NCBI RefSeq assembly: GCF_000702265.1
Contig: NZ_KL370881.1
Coordinates: 584,363 to 648,362, forward strand
Source: Butyrivibrio sp. NC2002
Lineage (GTDB): Bacteria; Bacillota; Clostridia; Lachnospirales; Lachnospiraceae
DNA length: 64,000 nt
Direction of reading: 5' to 3'
Shown here: one piece after another, positions 32,275 to 41,857 of the stretch
How positions within the stretch are numbered: position 1 is the stretch's first letter
How the letters are laid out: each line of letters begins with the position of its first letter
The notes under the pieces: generated by a model
Seen by the model: the letters and a program-made list of their open reading frames with translations, nothing else
Database searches by the model: none
What the model was told of the DNA's origin: nothing
Program-made: the position numbers and the translations under genes

Positions 32275-34269
32275 ATGCTTTTTTCAAACGAGAGCGGGGC
32301 ACTTGTCGCAAAGCGCCAGGGAGAAACTCTTAGGATCGAAGCCTGGGGAAAGGATGCATTTAGAGTAAGAAGTACCATGTATCCGGAATTTACCGGAAAT
32401 GATTGGGCACTTACGGAAGAAAAACCGGAGGCAAAAACTGTTATTTCAATTACGGAAAGAGAAGACGGTCCCTTTGCGGAAATATCAAACGGAAGAATAA
32501 AGGCAACTGTAAATTTTGCAGGTGTTCTTACATTTTATAGAGATGACAAGATGTTTTTGAGGGAGTACTTCAGAAACTACGGCGGCACAGAGTCCAAAGA
32601 ATCAAGATGTCTTAAATATGTAAACAGGGATTTCAGACCTTACGTAGGTGGAGATTATCATCTTACAGTAAAGTTTGAGAGCAATGACGGCGAGAAGATC
32701 TTTGGTATGGGTCAGTATCAGCAGCCCTACACGAACTTAAAGGGCTGTGTTCTTAATATGGAGCAGAGAAACTCTCAGATAACAGTTCCTTTTGCTGTTT
32801 CAAGCCTTGGCTATGGCTTTTTGTGGAACAACCCGGCAGTTGGCCGCGTAACTTTCGGCAATAACTATACAGAGTGGATCGCAGAGGCTACAAAAGAGAT
32901 GGACTACTGGATAACAGTAGGCGATGCGCCAAGGAACCTCATTGCAAATTATACAGAAGTTACAGGAAGATCACCCGAGATGCCCGAAGACCTGCTTGGA
33001 TTATGGCAGTGTAAGCTTCGCTACCGTACACAGGAAGAGGTTCTTAAGGTTGCACATGACTGCCAGAAAAACGGTGTGCTGATCGACTGCATCGTAATAG
33101 ACTTTTTCCACTGGACAGTACAGGGCGATTGGAAATTCGATGAAAAATACTGGCCTGATCCCAAGGCAATGGTGGATGAACTCCACAGCATGGGAATAAA
33201 GGTTATGGTTTCCGTATGGCCTTCAGTTGATAAGAGAAGTGAGAACTTCTATGACATGCTCGAGAGAGGTCTTCTTCTCAAAAATGAAAGAGGCGGACTT
33301 CAGAACTACGATTATCAGGGAGACTGCACAATATTTGATGCAACCAATCCTGAGGCAAGAGATTATGTATGGAATATCTGCAAAAAGAACTACTACGATC
33401 TCGGAATAGACATGTTCTGGCTTGATAACTCAGAGCCCGATCTTGTTAAATATGATTTTGATTCACTCAGATATCATATGGGACCTGCACTTGAAGTAAG
33501 TAATATTTACCCTCAGTGCTATAGCAGAGTTTTCTATGACAAGATGAAGGATATTCAGGACAGACCTCCGGTTAATCTGCTTCGTTCCGCATGGGCTGGA
33601 AGCCAGAAATACGGTAACGTAGTATGGTCAGGTGATGTTCCGAGTACATTTGAAGCATTCAGAGATCAGCTCGCAGCAGGTCTTAACATGGGTCTTGCAG
33701 GTATTTCATGGTGGACAACTGACATCGGCGGATTCATGACAGATGATGTAAATGACCCCGATTTCAGACAGCTCCTTGTCAGATGGTTTGAGTTTGCTGT
33801 ATTTTCACCTGTTCTTCGTATCCATGGCGACAGAGGACCTTACAATATCCCTGCGCTTGATGATAGAGATTTCGGTGGCGGATACCTCCATACCGGTCAG
33901 GATAATGAGCTTTGGAGCTACGGCGAAGACAACTTCAAGATCATGAAGGATCAGCTCGCACTTAGACATAAGCTTATTCCTTATATCAAAACACTTTATG
34001 AGGAGACATCAAAGAACGGATCACCGATCCTTCGTACACTCTTCTATGAGTTCCCTGAGGATGAAAAGTGCTGGGAAACTTATGATGAGTACATGTTTGG
34101 TGATAAGTACCTTGTAGCACCTGTTCTTAATCTTAACGAATATGAGAGACAGGTATACCTCCCTGCAGGTAAGTGGGAAGATATAAGAGACGGCAAGGTT
34201 TATGAAGGTGGACAGACAATAACTGCCAGTGCACCTATTGAATCTATTCCTGTATTTGAAAAGAAGTAA
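32275..34269 (+). CDS. GH31 family alpha-glycosidase (alpha-xylosidase-like)
   Basis: 664 residues, no signal peptide, so cytoplasmic. The GH31 barrel is complete, with the nucleophile motif MFWLDNSEPD, the acid/base region YGNVVWSGDV, and ISWWTTDIGGF and HGDRGPYN in the substrate pocket. Cleaves the terminal alpha-linked sugar from an imported oligosaccharide; xylosidase versus glucosidase cannot be settled by eye. A strong AAAAGGAGG site precedes the ATG. First gene of an operon continuing with a binding protein, a kinase and a hydrolase. Confidence 0.88.
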   Translation: MLFSNESGALVAKRQGETLRIEAWGKDAFRVRSTMYPEFTGNDWALTEEKPEAKTVISITEREDGPFAEISNGRIKATVNFAGVLTFYRDDKMFLREYFRNYGGTESKESRCLKYVNRDFRPYVGGDYHLTVKFESNDGEKIFGMGQYQQPYTNLKGCVLNMEQRNSQITVPFAVSSLGYGFLWNNPAVGRVTFGNNYTEWIAEATKEMDYWITVGDAPRNLIANYTEVTGRSPEMPEDLLGLWQCKLRYRTQEEVLKVAHDCQKNGVLIDCIVIDFFHWTVQGDWKFDEKYWPDPKAMVDELHSMGIKVMVSVWPSVDKRSENFYDMLERGLLLKNERGGLQNYDYQGDCTIFDATNPEARDYVWNICKKNYYDLGIDMFWLDNSEPDLVKYDFDSLRYHMGPALEVSNIYPQCYSRVFYDKMKDIQDRPPVNLLRSAWAGSQKYGNVVWSGDVPSTFEAFRDQLAAGLNMGLAGISWWTTDIGGFMTDDVNDPDFRQLLVRWFEFAVFSPVLRIHGDRGPYNIPALDDRDFGGGYLHTGQDNELWSYGEDNFKIMKDQLALRHKLIPYIKTLYEETSKNGSPILRTLFYEFPEDEKCWETYDEYMFGDKYLVAPVLNLNEYERQVYLPAGKWEDIRDGKVYEGGQTITASAPIESIPVFEKK

Positions 34270-34279
34270 AACATAGATT

Positions 34280-36028
34280 ATGAAAAAACGTTTTGCACAA
34301 ACAATTTCGCTTATATTGGCAGTCTGCACTCTTATGGGGTGCAGACTGCCTTTTGATGATACTAATCTGACAGAAGGAGAGAGAAAGTATCCTGAATTTT
34401 TGACGATCGATGTGTTTGATATCCAGTCAAATACTCAGGGGCTGCAGATTGGATGGTTTGCAAAAGCTGTAAAAGAGAAATTCAACATGCAGCTTAATAT
34501 AATTGCTCCAAATAAAGAGGGGAATGGAGACGCCACTTACGAGAGCATGAGAGCATCGGGAAAACTTGGAGATATCATTATCTCCAATGCCGGTGATGGT
34601 ATGCTCAGAGAACTTGTAAGAGAAGGGCTCATACTTGATATGTCGGATTATATATCGACCTGCGATAATCTGATGAAAAACATAGAGCAGATTGAAGTTA
34701 CGTCTTCCTATGCAGATGCCGAAGGAATATGGGCTATACCAAGTGAAATATCGGATAAGCCAAACACAAGACCTGCTGATTATGATGAACCGACCAATGC
34801 CCCGTCTATAAGATGGGATTTGTACAGGCAGGCTGGCTATCCTGAGGTTGGGACAATCGAAGATTTACTGCCCGTTCTTTTAAAGATGCAGGAAATTGCC
34901 GGTACGTCAGATAGCGGAAATCCGGTATATGCATTTAGTCTGTTCAAGGATTGGGACGGCGGAGCTATGCAGAACGCGGGAGCTCTTGCTTCGTTATACG
35001 GTTACGATACTTTGGGTTTTGTGATGATGAATCCCGAAACAGGAAAGATGCAGAGTATAGCCGATGAAGATTCAATATATTTCAGAATGCTCAGATTCCT
35101 TTTTGAGGCAAATCAGATGGGACTTGTGGACCCGGATTCGCCTACGCAGACCTATGAAAAAGTTGCAGAAAAATTTAAGGATGGTGCAGTTTTGTATTCC
35201 TTCTGGCCCTGGATGGGAACGTCGCTTTACAATTCAGAAGAAAGGCTTTCAGAAGGAAAGGGATTCGCATCCCTTAAAATAGAGGATGCAAGCTACCTTA
35301 CCTGGGGAAATGATCCGAACGGCAAACAGGGATTTTCTCTTATGATAGGAAGCTCCACCAAGGATCCTCAGAGAATGGTTGATTTCGCTAACTGGCTTTA
35401 TTCACAGGATGGCACTGAAAAATGCGGATCACCTACAGGAGATTTCAGAGGCCCCGAGGGACTTACCTGGGAGATGACAGATGATGGTCCAAAGCTTACG
35501 GAATTTGGTGTAAAGGCATTTATAGATATGAAGCAGGATCTGGAAGTTCCCAAGGAGTACGGAGGAGGCCTCTGGAGCAGCGGTGTTTCATGGCTCAACT
35601 TTAAACCGGTAGATAAGCAGGAAGTCGATGATAACGGCGTTCCGTATTATTACACAATGTGGGACGATTACAAAAAGTATACCAAGACAAAGCTTTATAG
35701 TGATTGGGCAACATTTTATAAGACAGATCTGGAGCCTATAGAGTATTTTGAAAATGAAAACATGCTCACTATAATTCCCGGAACCGAATGGGCAGGCTAT
35801 GAATATCCTTCATATATAGAAACAATCGAAGAAAGCAGCAGACAGACTATAGTTGATTATTCATGGAGAATGGTCTTTTCATCAAGCAGAGCTGATTTTG
35901 AATATCTGAAAAAGACGATGATAGAGACACTTGGAAGGATCGGCTACGACGAAGTTCTTGAGAAGAACATGGAGGCTGCACAGTCAAGGTATGAGCTCTT
36001 TAAGTCTGCATTGGAGGTGAAGGAGTGA
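34280..36028 (+). CDS. LplA-type solute-binding lipoprotein, kinase-linked
   Basis: 582 residues. Lipobox TLMGC (Cys about 21), then a family 1 extracellular solute-binding domain of the large LplA/YtcQ type (IGWFAKAVKEKFNMQLNII; SGKLGDIIISNAGDGMLRELV; RDWGGAM-like KDWDGGAMQNAGALASLYGYD). Related to the binding protein at 41858. It has no permease of its own and overlaps a YesM kinase by 4 nt, so it may serve as a sensor subunit. The ribosome site is weak, which suggests coupling to the GH31 gene 10 nt upstream. Confidence 0.85.
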   Translation: MKKRFAQTISLILAVCTLMGCRLPFDDTNLTEGERKYPEFLTIDVFDIQSNTQGLQIGWFAKAVKEKFNMQLNIIAPNKEGNGDATYESMRASGKLGDIIISNAGDGMLRELVREGLILDMSDYISTCDNLMKNIEQIEVTSSYADAEGIWAIPSEISDKPNTRPADYDEPTNAPSIRWDLYRQAGYPEVGTIEDLLPVLLKMQEIAGTSDSGNPVYAFSLFKDWDGGAMQNAGALASLYGYDTLGFVMMNPETGKMQSIADEDSIYFRMLRFLFEANQMGLVDPDSPTQTYEKVAEKFKDGAVLYSFWPWMGTSLYNSEERLSEGKGFASLKIEDASYLTWGNDPNGKQGFSLMIGSSTKDPQRMVDFANWLYSQDGTEKCGSPTGDFRGPEGLTWEMTDDGPKLTEFGVKAFIDMKQDLEVPKEYGGGLWSSGVSWLNFKPVDKQEVDDNGVPYYYTMWDDYKKYTKTKLYSDWATFYKTDLEPIEYFENENMLTIIPGTEWAGYEYPSYIETIEESSRQTIVDYSWRMVFSSSRADFEYLKKTMIETLGRIGYDEVLEKNMEAAQSRYELFKSALEVKE

Positions 36029-37980
36029 AGAAAAAATCACGAGTTGGCAGACAGATGTACAACGTCCTGTTTTTTGCATTTATCATTCCGATAGCCATCA
36101 TAGGCATCATGTCTGTTTTTATCCTCTACAGAGAGATGAAGGATAGATACGAGGCTCAGATCAAGGCAGAGAATACCAGGATCAAGTCCATAATGTTTGA
36201 CATTACTTCAAGCGTTTATACAAATCTTGAAACGATAATGTCATCTCAGGATTATAGGGACATGTTCACCTCCTCTCACTTTGCAAGACAGGAGCAGGAG
36301 CAATATATATCTTTGACAAGAGCGATAGGGTCTCTTAGGGGAACAACAGCTGCAATTTCTTCTATAAATATTTATACAAATAATCCGGTTATTCCTACTG
36401 GCAACAACATTGTTAATGTCGGAAAAAGCGGGGAAGAAAAACTGGGAGATGATGCGAAGCTTGCTGCAGGAAGCGGAAATGCCGGAGATCCTTTCAGCAG
36501 ATTTGAGTGGTATGAGCAGATAGATACCATGGCATGGAATTCATATACCTGCAGCCATGTACCATTAAATGATTATGAAGATGCATACGAGCTTACGCTT
36601 GTAAGACGTTTTAATACCGGCTCAAGTGAAAACAAAGCATACATGGTTGTGACTGTAAGCACAAACTATTTAAGGAACAGACTTATAAATAATGACGAAT
36701 ACATGCTGATATGTCTTTCCGGATATCCTGTATTTTTTTCATCTCAGTACGGAGAAACAGAGATAGAGATGCCCGAAATAAGTGAAGAAGGACCTGATAA
36801 GTACAACTTTTTAGGGGATATGATGCTTGGAGATGGGCTTGCGCTTACGTATATTTCGAGCTTTGCGCCATACAAGGTAGATAGCAGATTCTTTGTGCTG
36901 GTAGGTGACTATGAAGCACATGATCAGATAAATGCCATATTAAGAGAGTTCATGGTGATCCTTTTGCTTACACTTATGACGCCTATTGTCATAGTTATTA
37001 TGTATTCAAGATTCTTTACGAAGAGAGTAAATGCATTAAGGCAGGCCATGCACAGGGCAAGCGTCGGAGACTATGACATAATTGAAGATGTGACTGGTGA
37101 TGATGAGTTGTCAGATACCTTCAATGATCTTAAGCTTACAACTGAAAAAATAAGAGAAAACGAAGGAAGATATTACGAGCAGAGGATCCGCGAACAAGAG
37201 CTTATCAACATGCAGCAGAATATGGAATTTAAGATGCTATCGGGCCAGATAAATCCGCATTTCTTATATAACACCTTAGAGGCCATAAGAATGCAGGCGA
37301 TAAGAGGCGGAGACAGAGACGTAGCTACTTCTGTCAAGTACCTTGCCAAGATCATGCATTATGTTCTTGAAAGTACCGGGAAAACAACGGCAACTCTGGC
37401 AGATGAACTAAAACATGTCGAGAGCTATCTGCAGATACAGAGACTAAGGTTTGGAGAAAAGGTCAGCTGGAACTTTTATATAGACGGAGAGTTTGACCCT
37501 GAGAAATATCATATTCTTCCGCTACTTCTTCAGCCAATAGTTGAAAACGCGATAACTCATGGCCTTAAGGATATGGACAGGAATGGGCACGTGAGCATAA
37601 TTGTTGAATACGATATGAAAAACAGAAACTCCATGGAAGATGAGAGTGGACTTAAGTTATCTGAAACGACAGATAAGAGGAAGCTTCTTATCACGATAAA
37701 TGATGACGGAAAAGGAATGACACAGGAAGAAGTAGAAAGACTTAATGCTTCCTTATCCGAAAAAAGAGTAGAGGGAGATGAGAAGGCTGCCCAGAGTATA
37801 GGTCTTTATAACATTCATCAGAGAATAAAGCTTGTATGCGGTGATGAATACGGAATGACTATCCGTGCACAGGAAGGAAAGGGAACCAGCGTAGAACTTC
37901 GACTTCCGGGCGACGGACTAAGCATAGAAAAAATGAACACTTTGGTAGTGGAGGAGAAAAAAGATGAGAGACAAGAATAA
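36025..37980 (+). CDS. YesM-type sensor histidine kinase
   Basis: 651 residues, GTG start overlapping the binding-protein stop, with GGAGGTGAAGGA upstream. Helices at about 13-35 and 308-328 enclose a long extracellular sensor. HAMP follows, then His 412 in SGQINPHFLYNTLEA, then the ATPase domain (QPIVENAITHGL; INDDGKGM; SIGLYNIHQRI). No response regulator is adjacent; the likely partner is the YesN gene at 43922, beyond the permeases. Overlaps the next gene by 17 nt. Confidence 0.9.
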   Translation: MKKKSRVGRQMYNVLFFAFIIPIAIIGIMSVFILYREMKDRYEAQIKAENTRIKSIMFDITSSVYTNLETIMSSQDYRDMFTSSHFARQEQEQYISLTRAIGSLRGTTAAISSINIYTNNPVIPTGNNIVNVGKSGEEKLGDDAKLAAGSGNAGDPFSRFEWYEQIDTMAWNSYTCSHVPLNDYEDAYELTLVRRFNTGSSENKAYMVVTVSTNYLRNRLINNDEYMLICLSGYPVFFSSQYGETEIEMPEISEEGPDKYNFLGDMMLGDGLALTYISSFAPYKVDSRFFVLVGDYEAHDQINAILREFMVILLLTLMTPIVIVIMYSRFFTKRVNALRQAMHRASVGDYDIIEDVTGDDELSDTFNDLKLTTEKIRENEGRYYEQRIREQELINMQQNMEFKMLSGQINPHFLYNTLEAIRMQAIRGGDRDVATSVKYLAKIMHYVLESTGKTTATLADELKHVESYLQIQRLRFGEKVSWNFYIDGEFDPEKYHILPLLLQPIVENAITHGLKDMDRNGHVSIIVEYDMKNRNSMEDESGLKLSETTDKRKLLITINDDGKGMTQEEVERLNASLSEKRVEGDEKAAQSIGLYNIHQRIKLVCGDEYGMTIRAQEGKGTSVELRLPGDGLSIEKMNTLVVEEKKDERQE

Positions 37981-39130
37981 ACTGATCAAAGACTGCATGG
38001 ATAAAGCAGTTGAAAGCGGACATCTTGCAGGATTAAACCTTCTTGTATTAAAGGATGGCAAGGAAATATCCTATAATGAAGCCGGTTATGCCAATATTGA
38101 GGAGAATAAACCTTTTAAGAGAGATACTATCGTAAGATTGTATTCTCAGAGTAAACCTGTTACTGCAGCCTGTGCGATGCTTCTTATCCAGGACGGAATA
38201 ATCGAGCCATATGAACCTGTCGGGGATTATATTGAGAGCTTTAAAAATCAGGAGATAGTTGAGGGCGGAGTAAGAAGGAGTGTAAGGGCAGACAGACCCA
38301 TGTTCATAAAGGACCTCCTTGATATGACATCCGGTCTTGTATATCCCTTTGTCAACACACCTGCAGAAATCGGAACAGGAGAGATTTACAACGAACTTAT
38401 TGAGCGCCTTACTTCCGATAACATGATGAGCACAATGGAATTTGCTGACAGACTAGGGGAGGTTCCGCTTAATTTTCAGCCGGGAGAACATTTTCAGTAT
38501 GGAACAAGTGCAGATATACTTGGCGCTGTTATTGAGAAGGTATCAGGACAAAAGCTCGGCGAATTCATGAAGGAGAGATTGTTTGATCCTCTTGGAATGA
38601 AGGATACCGGATTCTATGTTCCGGATGAAAAAATGGACAGATATGCTATGGCATATAACTGCTATGGAGATCACCCTGTTCCATACAGCGGAAACAATCT
38701 GGGAATAAGAGATGACGGCAAAAAGAATGCCTTTGAGTCAGGCGGTGCAGGACTGTTTTCAACTGTTGATGATTATGCTAATTTTGCAAGAATGCTTATG
38801 AACGGCGGAACTTTTGAAGGAAAAGAGATACTTACAAAGAGAACCGTGAAATTCATGACAAGTGCAAAGCTTACTCCCTGGCAGCAGAATGATATGTACA
38901 GCTGGCAGACACTTGGCGGATTTTCATACGGTAATCTTATGCGTATCATGAAAGATCCCGAGAGGGCAGGCATCATGGCAGGAGAAGGTGAGTACGGCTG
39001 GGATGGCTGGCTTGGACCATATTTCTGCAATGATCCTGAGAGCAGAACAAGTATAATCATGCTCACACAGAGAGTTGATTACGGCACAGGCCCTGTTACA
39101 AGAAAGCTTAGAAACATTATATTCTCCTGA
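37964..39130 (+). CDS. Serine hydrolase, beta-lactamase/esterase family
   Basis: 388 residues without signal peptide. Class C beta-lactamase-like fold with S61-Q-S-K64 as nucleophile and base (RLYSQSKPVTAACA), a tyrosine in QYGTSADILG in the second motif, and GGFSYGN near the third. Members act as esterases, D-aminopeptidases or penicillin-binding relatives. Being cytoplasmic and within a glycan operon, deacylation of imported acetylated or feruloylated oligosaccharides is a reasonable inference, not shown. Confidence 0.82.
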   Translation: MRDKNKLIKDCMDKAVESGHLAGLNLLVLKDGKEISYNEAGYANIEENKPFKRDTIVRLYSQSKPVTAACAMLLIQDGIIEPYEPVGDYIESFKNQEIVEGGVRRSVRADRPMFIKDLLDMTSGLVYPFVNTPAEIGTGEIYNELIERLTSDNMMSTMEFADRLGEVPLNFQPGEHFQYGTSADILGAVIEKVSGQKLGEFMKERLFDPLGMKDTGFYVPDEKMDRYAMAYNCYGDHPVPYSGNNLGIRDDGKKNAFESGGAGLFSTVDDYANFARMLMNGGTFEGKEILTKRTVKFMTSAKLTPWQQNDMYSWQTLGGFSYGNLMRIMKDPERAGIMAGEGEYGWDGWLGPYFCNDPESRTSIIMLTQRVDYGTGPVTRKLRNIIFS

Positions 39131-39146
39131 TAACATCAAAATGACC

Positions 39147-39167
39147 ATGTACAAAAATTACTGTAAT
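39147..39167 (+). promoter_or_regulatory. Shared upstream element copy 2 (before LplB permease)
   Basis: ATGTACAAAAATTACTGT (39147-39164) repeats the element at 32186. TTGTAGAATTG follows directly (39169-39180). It precedes a terminator and the permease operon, so it may mark a regulated promoter. Confidence 0.4.
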
Positions 39168-39215
39168 TTTTGTAGAATTGAAAGGGTGCTGAAAAAATAT
39201 AGATATTCATAAAAT

Positions 39216-39260
39216 AAAACCTGTAGGAAACATAACTAAATGTTTCTTGCAGGTTTTTTG
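39216..39260 (+). terminator. Terminator between serine hydrolase and permease operon
   Basis: Arms AAACCTGTAGGAAACA and TGTTTCTTGCAGGTTT form a long stem with one mismatch, followed by a T run. It ends the GH31-kinase-hydrolase operon or acts as an attenuator for the permease genes 80 nt downstream. Confidence 0.65.
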
Positions 39261-39338
39261 TTGTGCAGAGCACTTGGCGAAGATATTTGTGAGCCGGGTG
39301 GAAATTTCTGTATCAGCAACAACAGGGAGGATGAAAGA

Positions 39339-40775
39339 GTGTCTAAAGAAAAAATATCTAAAGTAGTCTATTATCCATATAGGATAATTTCCATGCTTCT
39401 TTTGGTTATTCTGTTCTTTCCGGGACTGAATGTTGCCAGAATAAGTGGTCTTATAAACAGAAGTACATCACTTCTTACTACAGGTTTTTCCTATGGTAAT
39501 TTAATATCCAATTTTGGACGTGCGATAAAAAAAGGTTGGGTGCTTGAGTCTACTATGAGACTTCTTAATATATCCAGTCTTCTTATCTGCGTAGGCATAA
39601 TAGTATGCGCTGTTGCAGCATGTCTTTCACTTGGAAACAGAAAATGCAAGTTCCTTGGTAATGCAATAAGTCTTACAGGTTCTGTTCTTGCCGCTGTATC
39701 TATGGGAGGGATCTGGAATGCATATTTCCAGATAGCAGCAACTACCAAGCCTTCCAAGGTAGAGCCCATGTTTCAGAATTTTTACTACATAATGCTTGTT
39801 CTTCTTGTGGCAATGGTTATCTTGTCAGCAGCTGAACTTATAACAGTTGGAAAACCCGGTAAAGATGAAAAATTTGAGATGGAAACGAAATTCAAATTAT
39901 TCCTGATGTTTCTTCCTTTCATCTTACTGACATTTGTATTTTGCTATCTTCCGCTTTGGGGATGGAGATATGCCTTCTTTGATTACAAGGCGGGAGATAC
40001 TCTCTCCTTTGATAATTTCGTAGGCCTCAAGTGGTTTGGTCAGCTTATAAGAAACAAATCAACAACGAGGGACATCATAAATGTTATGAAAAATACCCTT
40101 GCAATGAGCGGACTTGGAATAGCCACAAGCTGGATGCCGATGGCCTTCGCTATTTTTCTTTCTGAGATCAAGAATTCAAGATTCAGAAGATTTGTCCAGA
40201 CATTTACAACTATTCCCAATTTCATAAGCTGGGTACTTGTATTCGCGATTGCATTTTGTATTTTTTCAACAGATGGTTTTATTTCATCACTTATGATAAA
40301 CCTCGGCTTCTGGTCAGAGGGTAAGAACTTCCTTATGAGCGGATCTCATACCTGGATCAAGATGCTTTTGTGGGGCTTATGGAAAGGCCTTGGATGGAGC
40401 GCGATCATCTACATCGCAGGTATATCCGGTATCGATCAGCAGCTTTATGAAGCAGCAACAGTTGATGGTGCAGGACGTTTTCAGAAAATGTGGCATGTAA
40501 CTGTTCCGGGGCTTATGCCTACATTTTACGTACTGCTTCTTATGGCAGTAGCCGGAATCCTTTCAAACGGAATGGATCAGTACCTCGTATTTGAGAATTC
40601 TTCGAACACAGCACAGATCATGGTACTTGATCTGTACGTTTACAAGATGGGTATTGTAAAGGGTGCTATTCCTCTTTCTACTGTTGTGGGAATGCTCAAA
40701 TCAGTAATAAGTGTAACTCTGTTATATGTTGCAAATACCATCAGTAAGGTTCTCCGCGGAGAAACGATTGTATAA
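39339..40775 (+). CDS. LplB-type ABC permease
   Basis: About 478 residues from GTG 39339, with GGGAGG 8 nt upstream. The N-terminal 170 residues hold extra hydrophobic helices, and the core permease domain follows (FVFCYLPLWGWRYAFFDYKAG; the EAA motif is YEAATVDGAGRFQKMWHVTVPG). Partner of the permease at 40821 and the binding protein at 41858. Length exceeds a usual LplB (about 310) because of the N-terminal helical extension. No ATPase is encoded in this operon. Confidence 0.88.
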   Translation: MSKEKISKVVYYPYRIISMLLLVILFFPGLNVARISGLINRSTSLLTTGFSYGNLISNFGRAIKKGWVLESTMRLLNISSLLICVGIIVCAVAACLSLGNRKCKFLGNAISLTGSVLAAVSMGGIWNAYFQIAATTKPSKVEPMFQNFYYIMLVLLVAMVILSAAELITVGKPGKDEKFEMETKFKLFLMFLPFILLTFVFCYLPLWGWRYAFFDYKAGDTLSFDNFVGLKWFGQLIRNKSTTRDIINVMKNTLAMSGLGIATSWMPMAFAIFLSEIKNSRFRRFVQTFTTIPNFISWVLVFAIAFCIFSTDGFISSLMINLGFWSEGKNFLMSGSHTWIKMLLWGLWKGLGWSAIIYIAGISGIDQQLYEAATVDGAGRFQKMWHVTVPGLMPTFYVLLLMAVAGILSNGMDQYLVFENSSNTAQIMVLDLYVYKMGIVKGAIPLSTVVGMLKSVISVTLLYVANTISKVLRGETIV

Positions 40776-40820
40776 AGCGAAAAGCTTAAAGCAGCAAAGT
40801 TTTAAAACAAGAGGTGAAAA

Positions 40821-41795
40821 ATGAGCAAATCAGAAATTGCAAAGAGGGAAGCTCTTTTAGAAAAAAAGTATGAAAAAACACACAGACCGCACATGAGATT
40901 AAAGGCCGGGGACATAGTATTCAGTATTATAAACTACACAGTTTTTGCACTATTTACGATCATATGTATTTTCCCTTTTTACTACCTTTTCATAAACACC
41001 ATAAGTGATAACGAACTGGTAAGAAAAGGACTTATAAATTTTGTTCCCAAGGGGATACACTTTGAAAACTACATCAGACTTCTTCAGGTAAATGACCTGT
41101 TTGGAGCATTCGGAATAACAATTGCAAGAACAATCCTTGGTACGCTCCTTATGGTACTTGCATCAGCATTTGTAGGTTATCTTGTGACACAAAAGGATAT
41201 GTGGGGAAGAAGCTTCTGGTACAGATTCCTTGTTATCACAATGTATTTTAATGCCGGTATCATTCCCTGGTACCTTAACATGGCAATGCTCGGACTTACC
41301 AATACCTTCTGGGCATACATTATCCCGGGAATAGTTGCTCCTTATAACATCATTCTGGTAAAGACCTACATAGAATCAGCAATTCCCGGAGAACTTCAGG
41401 AGAGTGCATCACTTGATGGTGCATCTCATATGAAGATTTTCTGGACAATAATACTTCCGCTTTCAAAGCCAATCCTTGCTACAATTGCAATCTTTGGTGC
41501 GGTAGGACATTGGAACTCATTCCAGGATTCACTTATCCTTATGCAGTCTGCTCCCAAGCTCTATACCTTGCAGCACAGACTGTACATATACCTTAATACA
41601 ACAAGTAACCTTTCAGCACTTATGAGTGCAGGAAGTACTTCAGGAATAAGCAAGAGCGTTCTTGATTCTGCCCTTAACGGAAAAGTAATCAAGTACACAA
41701 TTGCGATGGTAACAATAATACCGATCCTGTTGGTTTATCCTTTCATGCAGAGATATTTTGAAAAGGGAATCATGATCGGTGCAGTAAAGGGCTAA
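40821..41795 (+). CDS. LplC-type ABC permease
   Basis: 324 residues with six membrane helices (TVFALFTIICIFPFYYLFI and onward) and an EAA loop (ELQESASLDGASHMKIFWTII). Second permease of the LplABC-type oligosaccharide importer. AAGAGGTG precedes the ATG. It lies between LplB and the LplA-like binding protein, the standard order. Confidence 0.9.
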   Translation: MSKSEIAKREALLEKKYEKTHRPHMRLKAGDIVFSIINYTVFALFTIICIFPFYYLFINTISDNELVRKGLINFVPKGIHFENYIRLLQVNDLFGAFGITIARTILGTLLMVLASAFVGYLVTQKDMWGRSFWYRFLVITMYFNAGIIPWYLNMAMLGLTNTFWAYIIPGIVAPYNIILVKTYIESAIPGELQESASLDGASHMKIFWTIILPLSKPILATIAIFGAVGHWNSFQDSLILMQSAPKLYTLQHRLYIYLNTTSNLSALMSAGSTSGISKSVLDSALNGKVIKYTIAMVTIIPILLVYPFMQRYFEKGIMIGAVKG

Positions 41796-41857
41796 GAGCA
41801 CTTGGTGTGTTAGTAATGTGAACAAACCCAAAAGGTTTAAAATAAAAGGAGGAAAAT

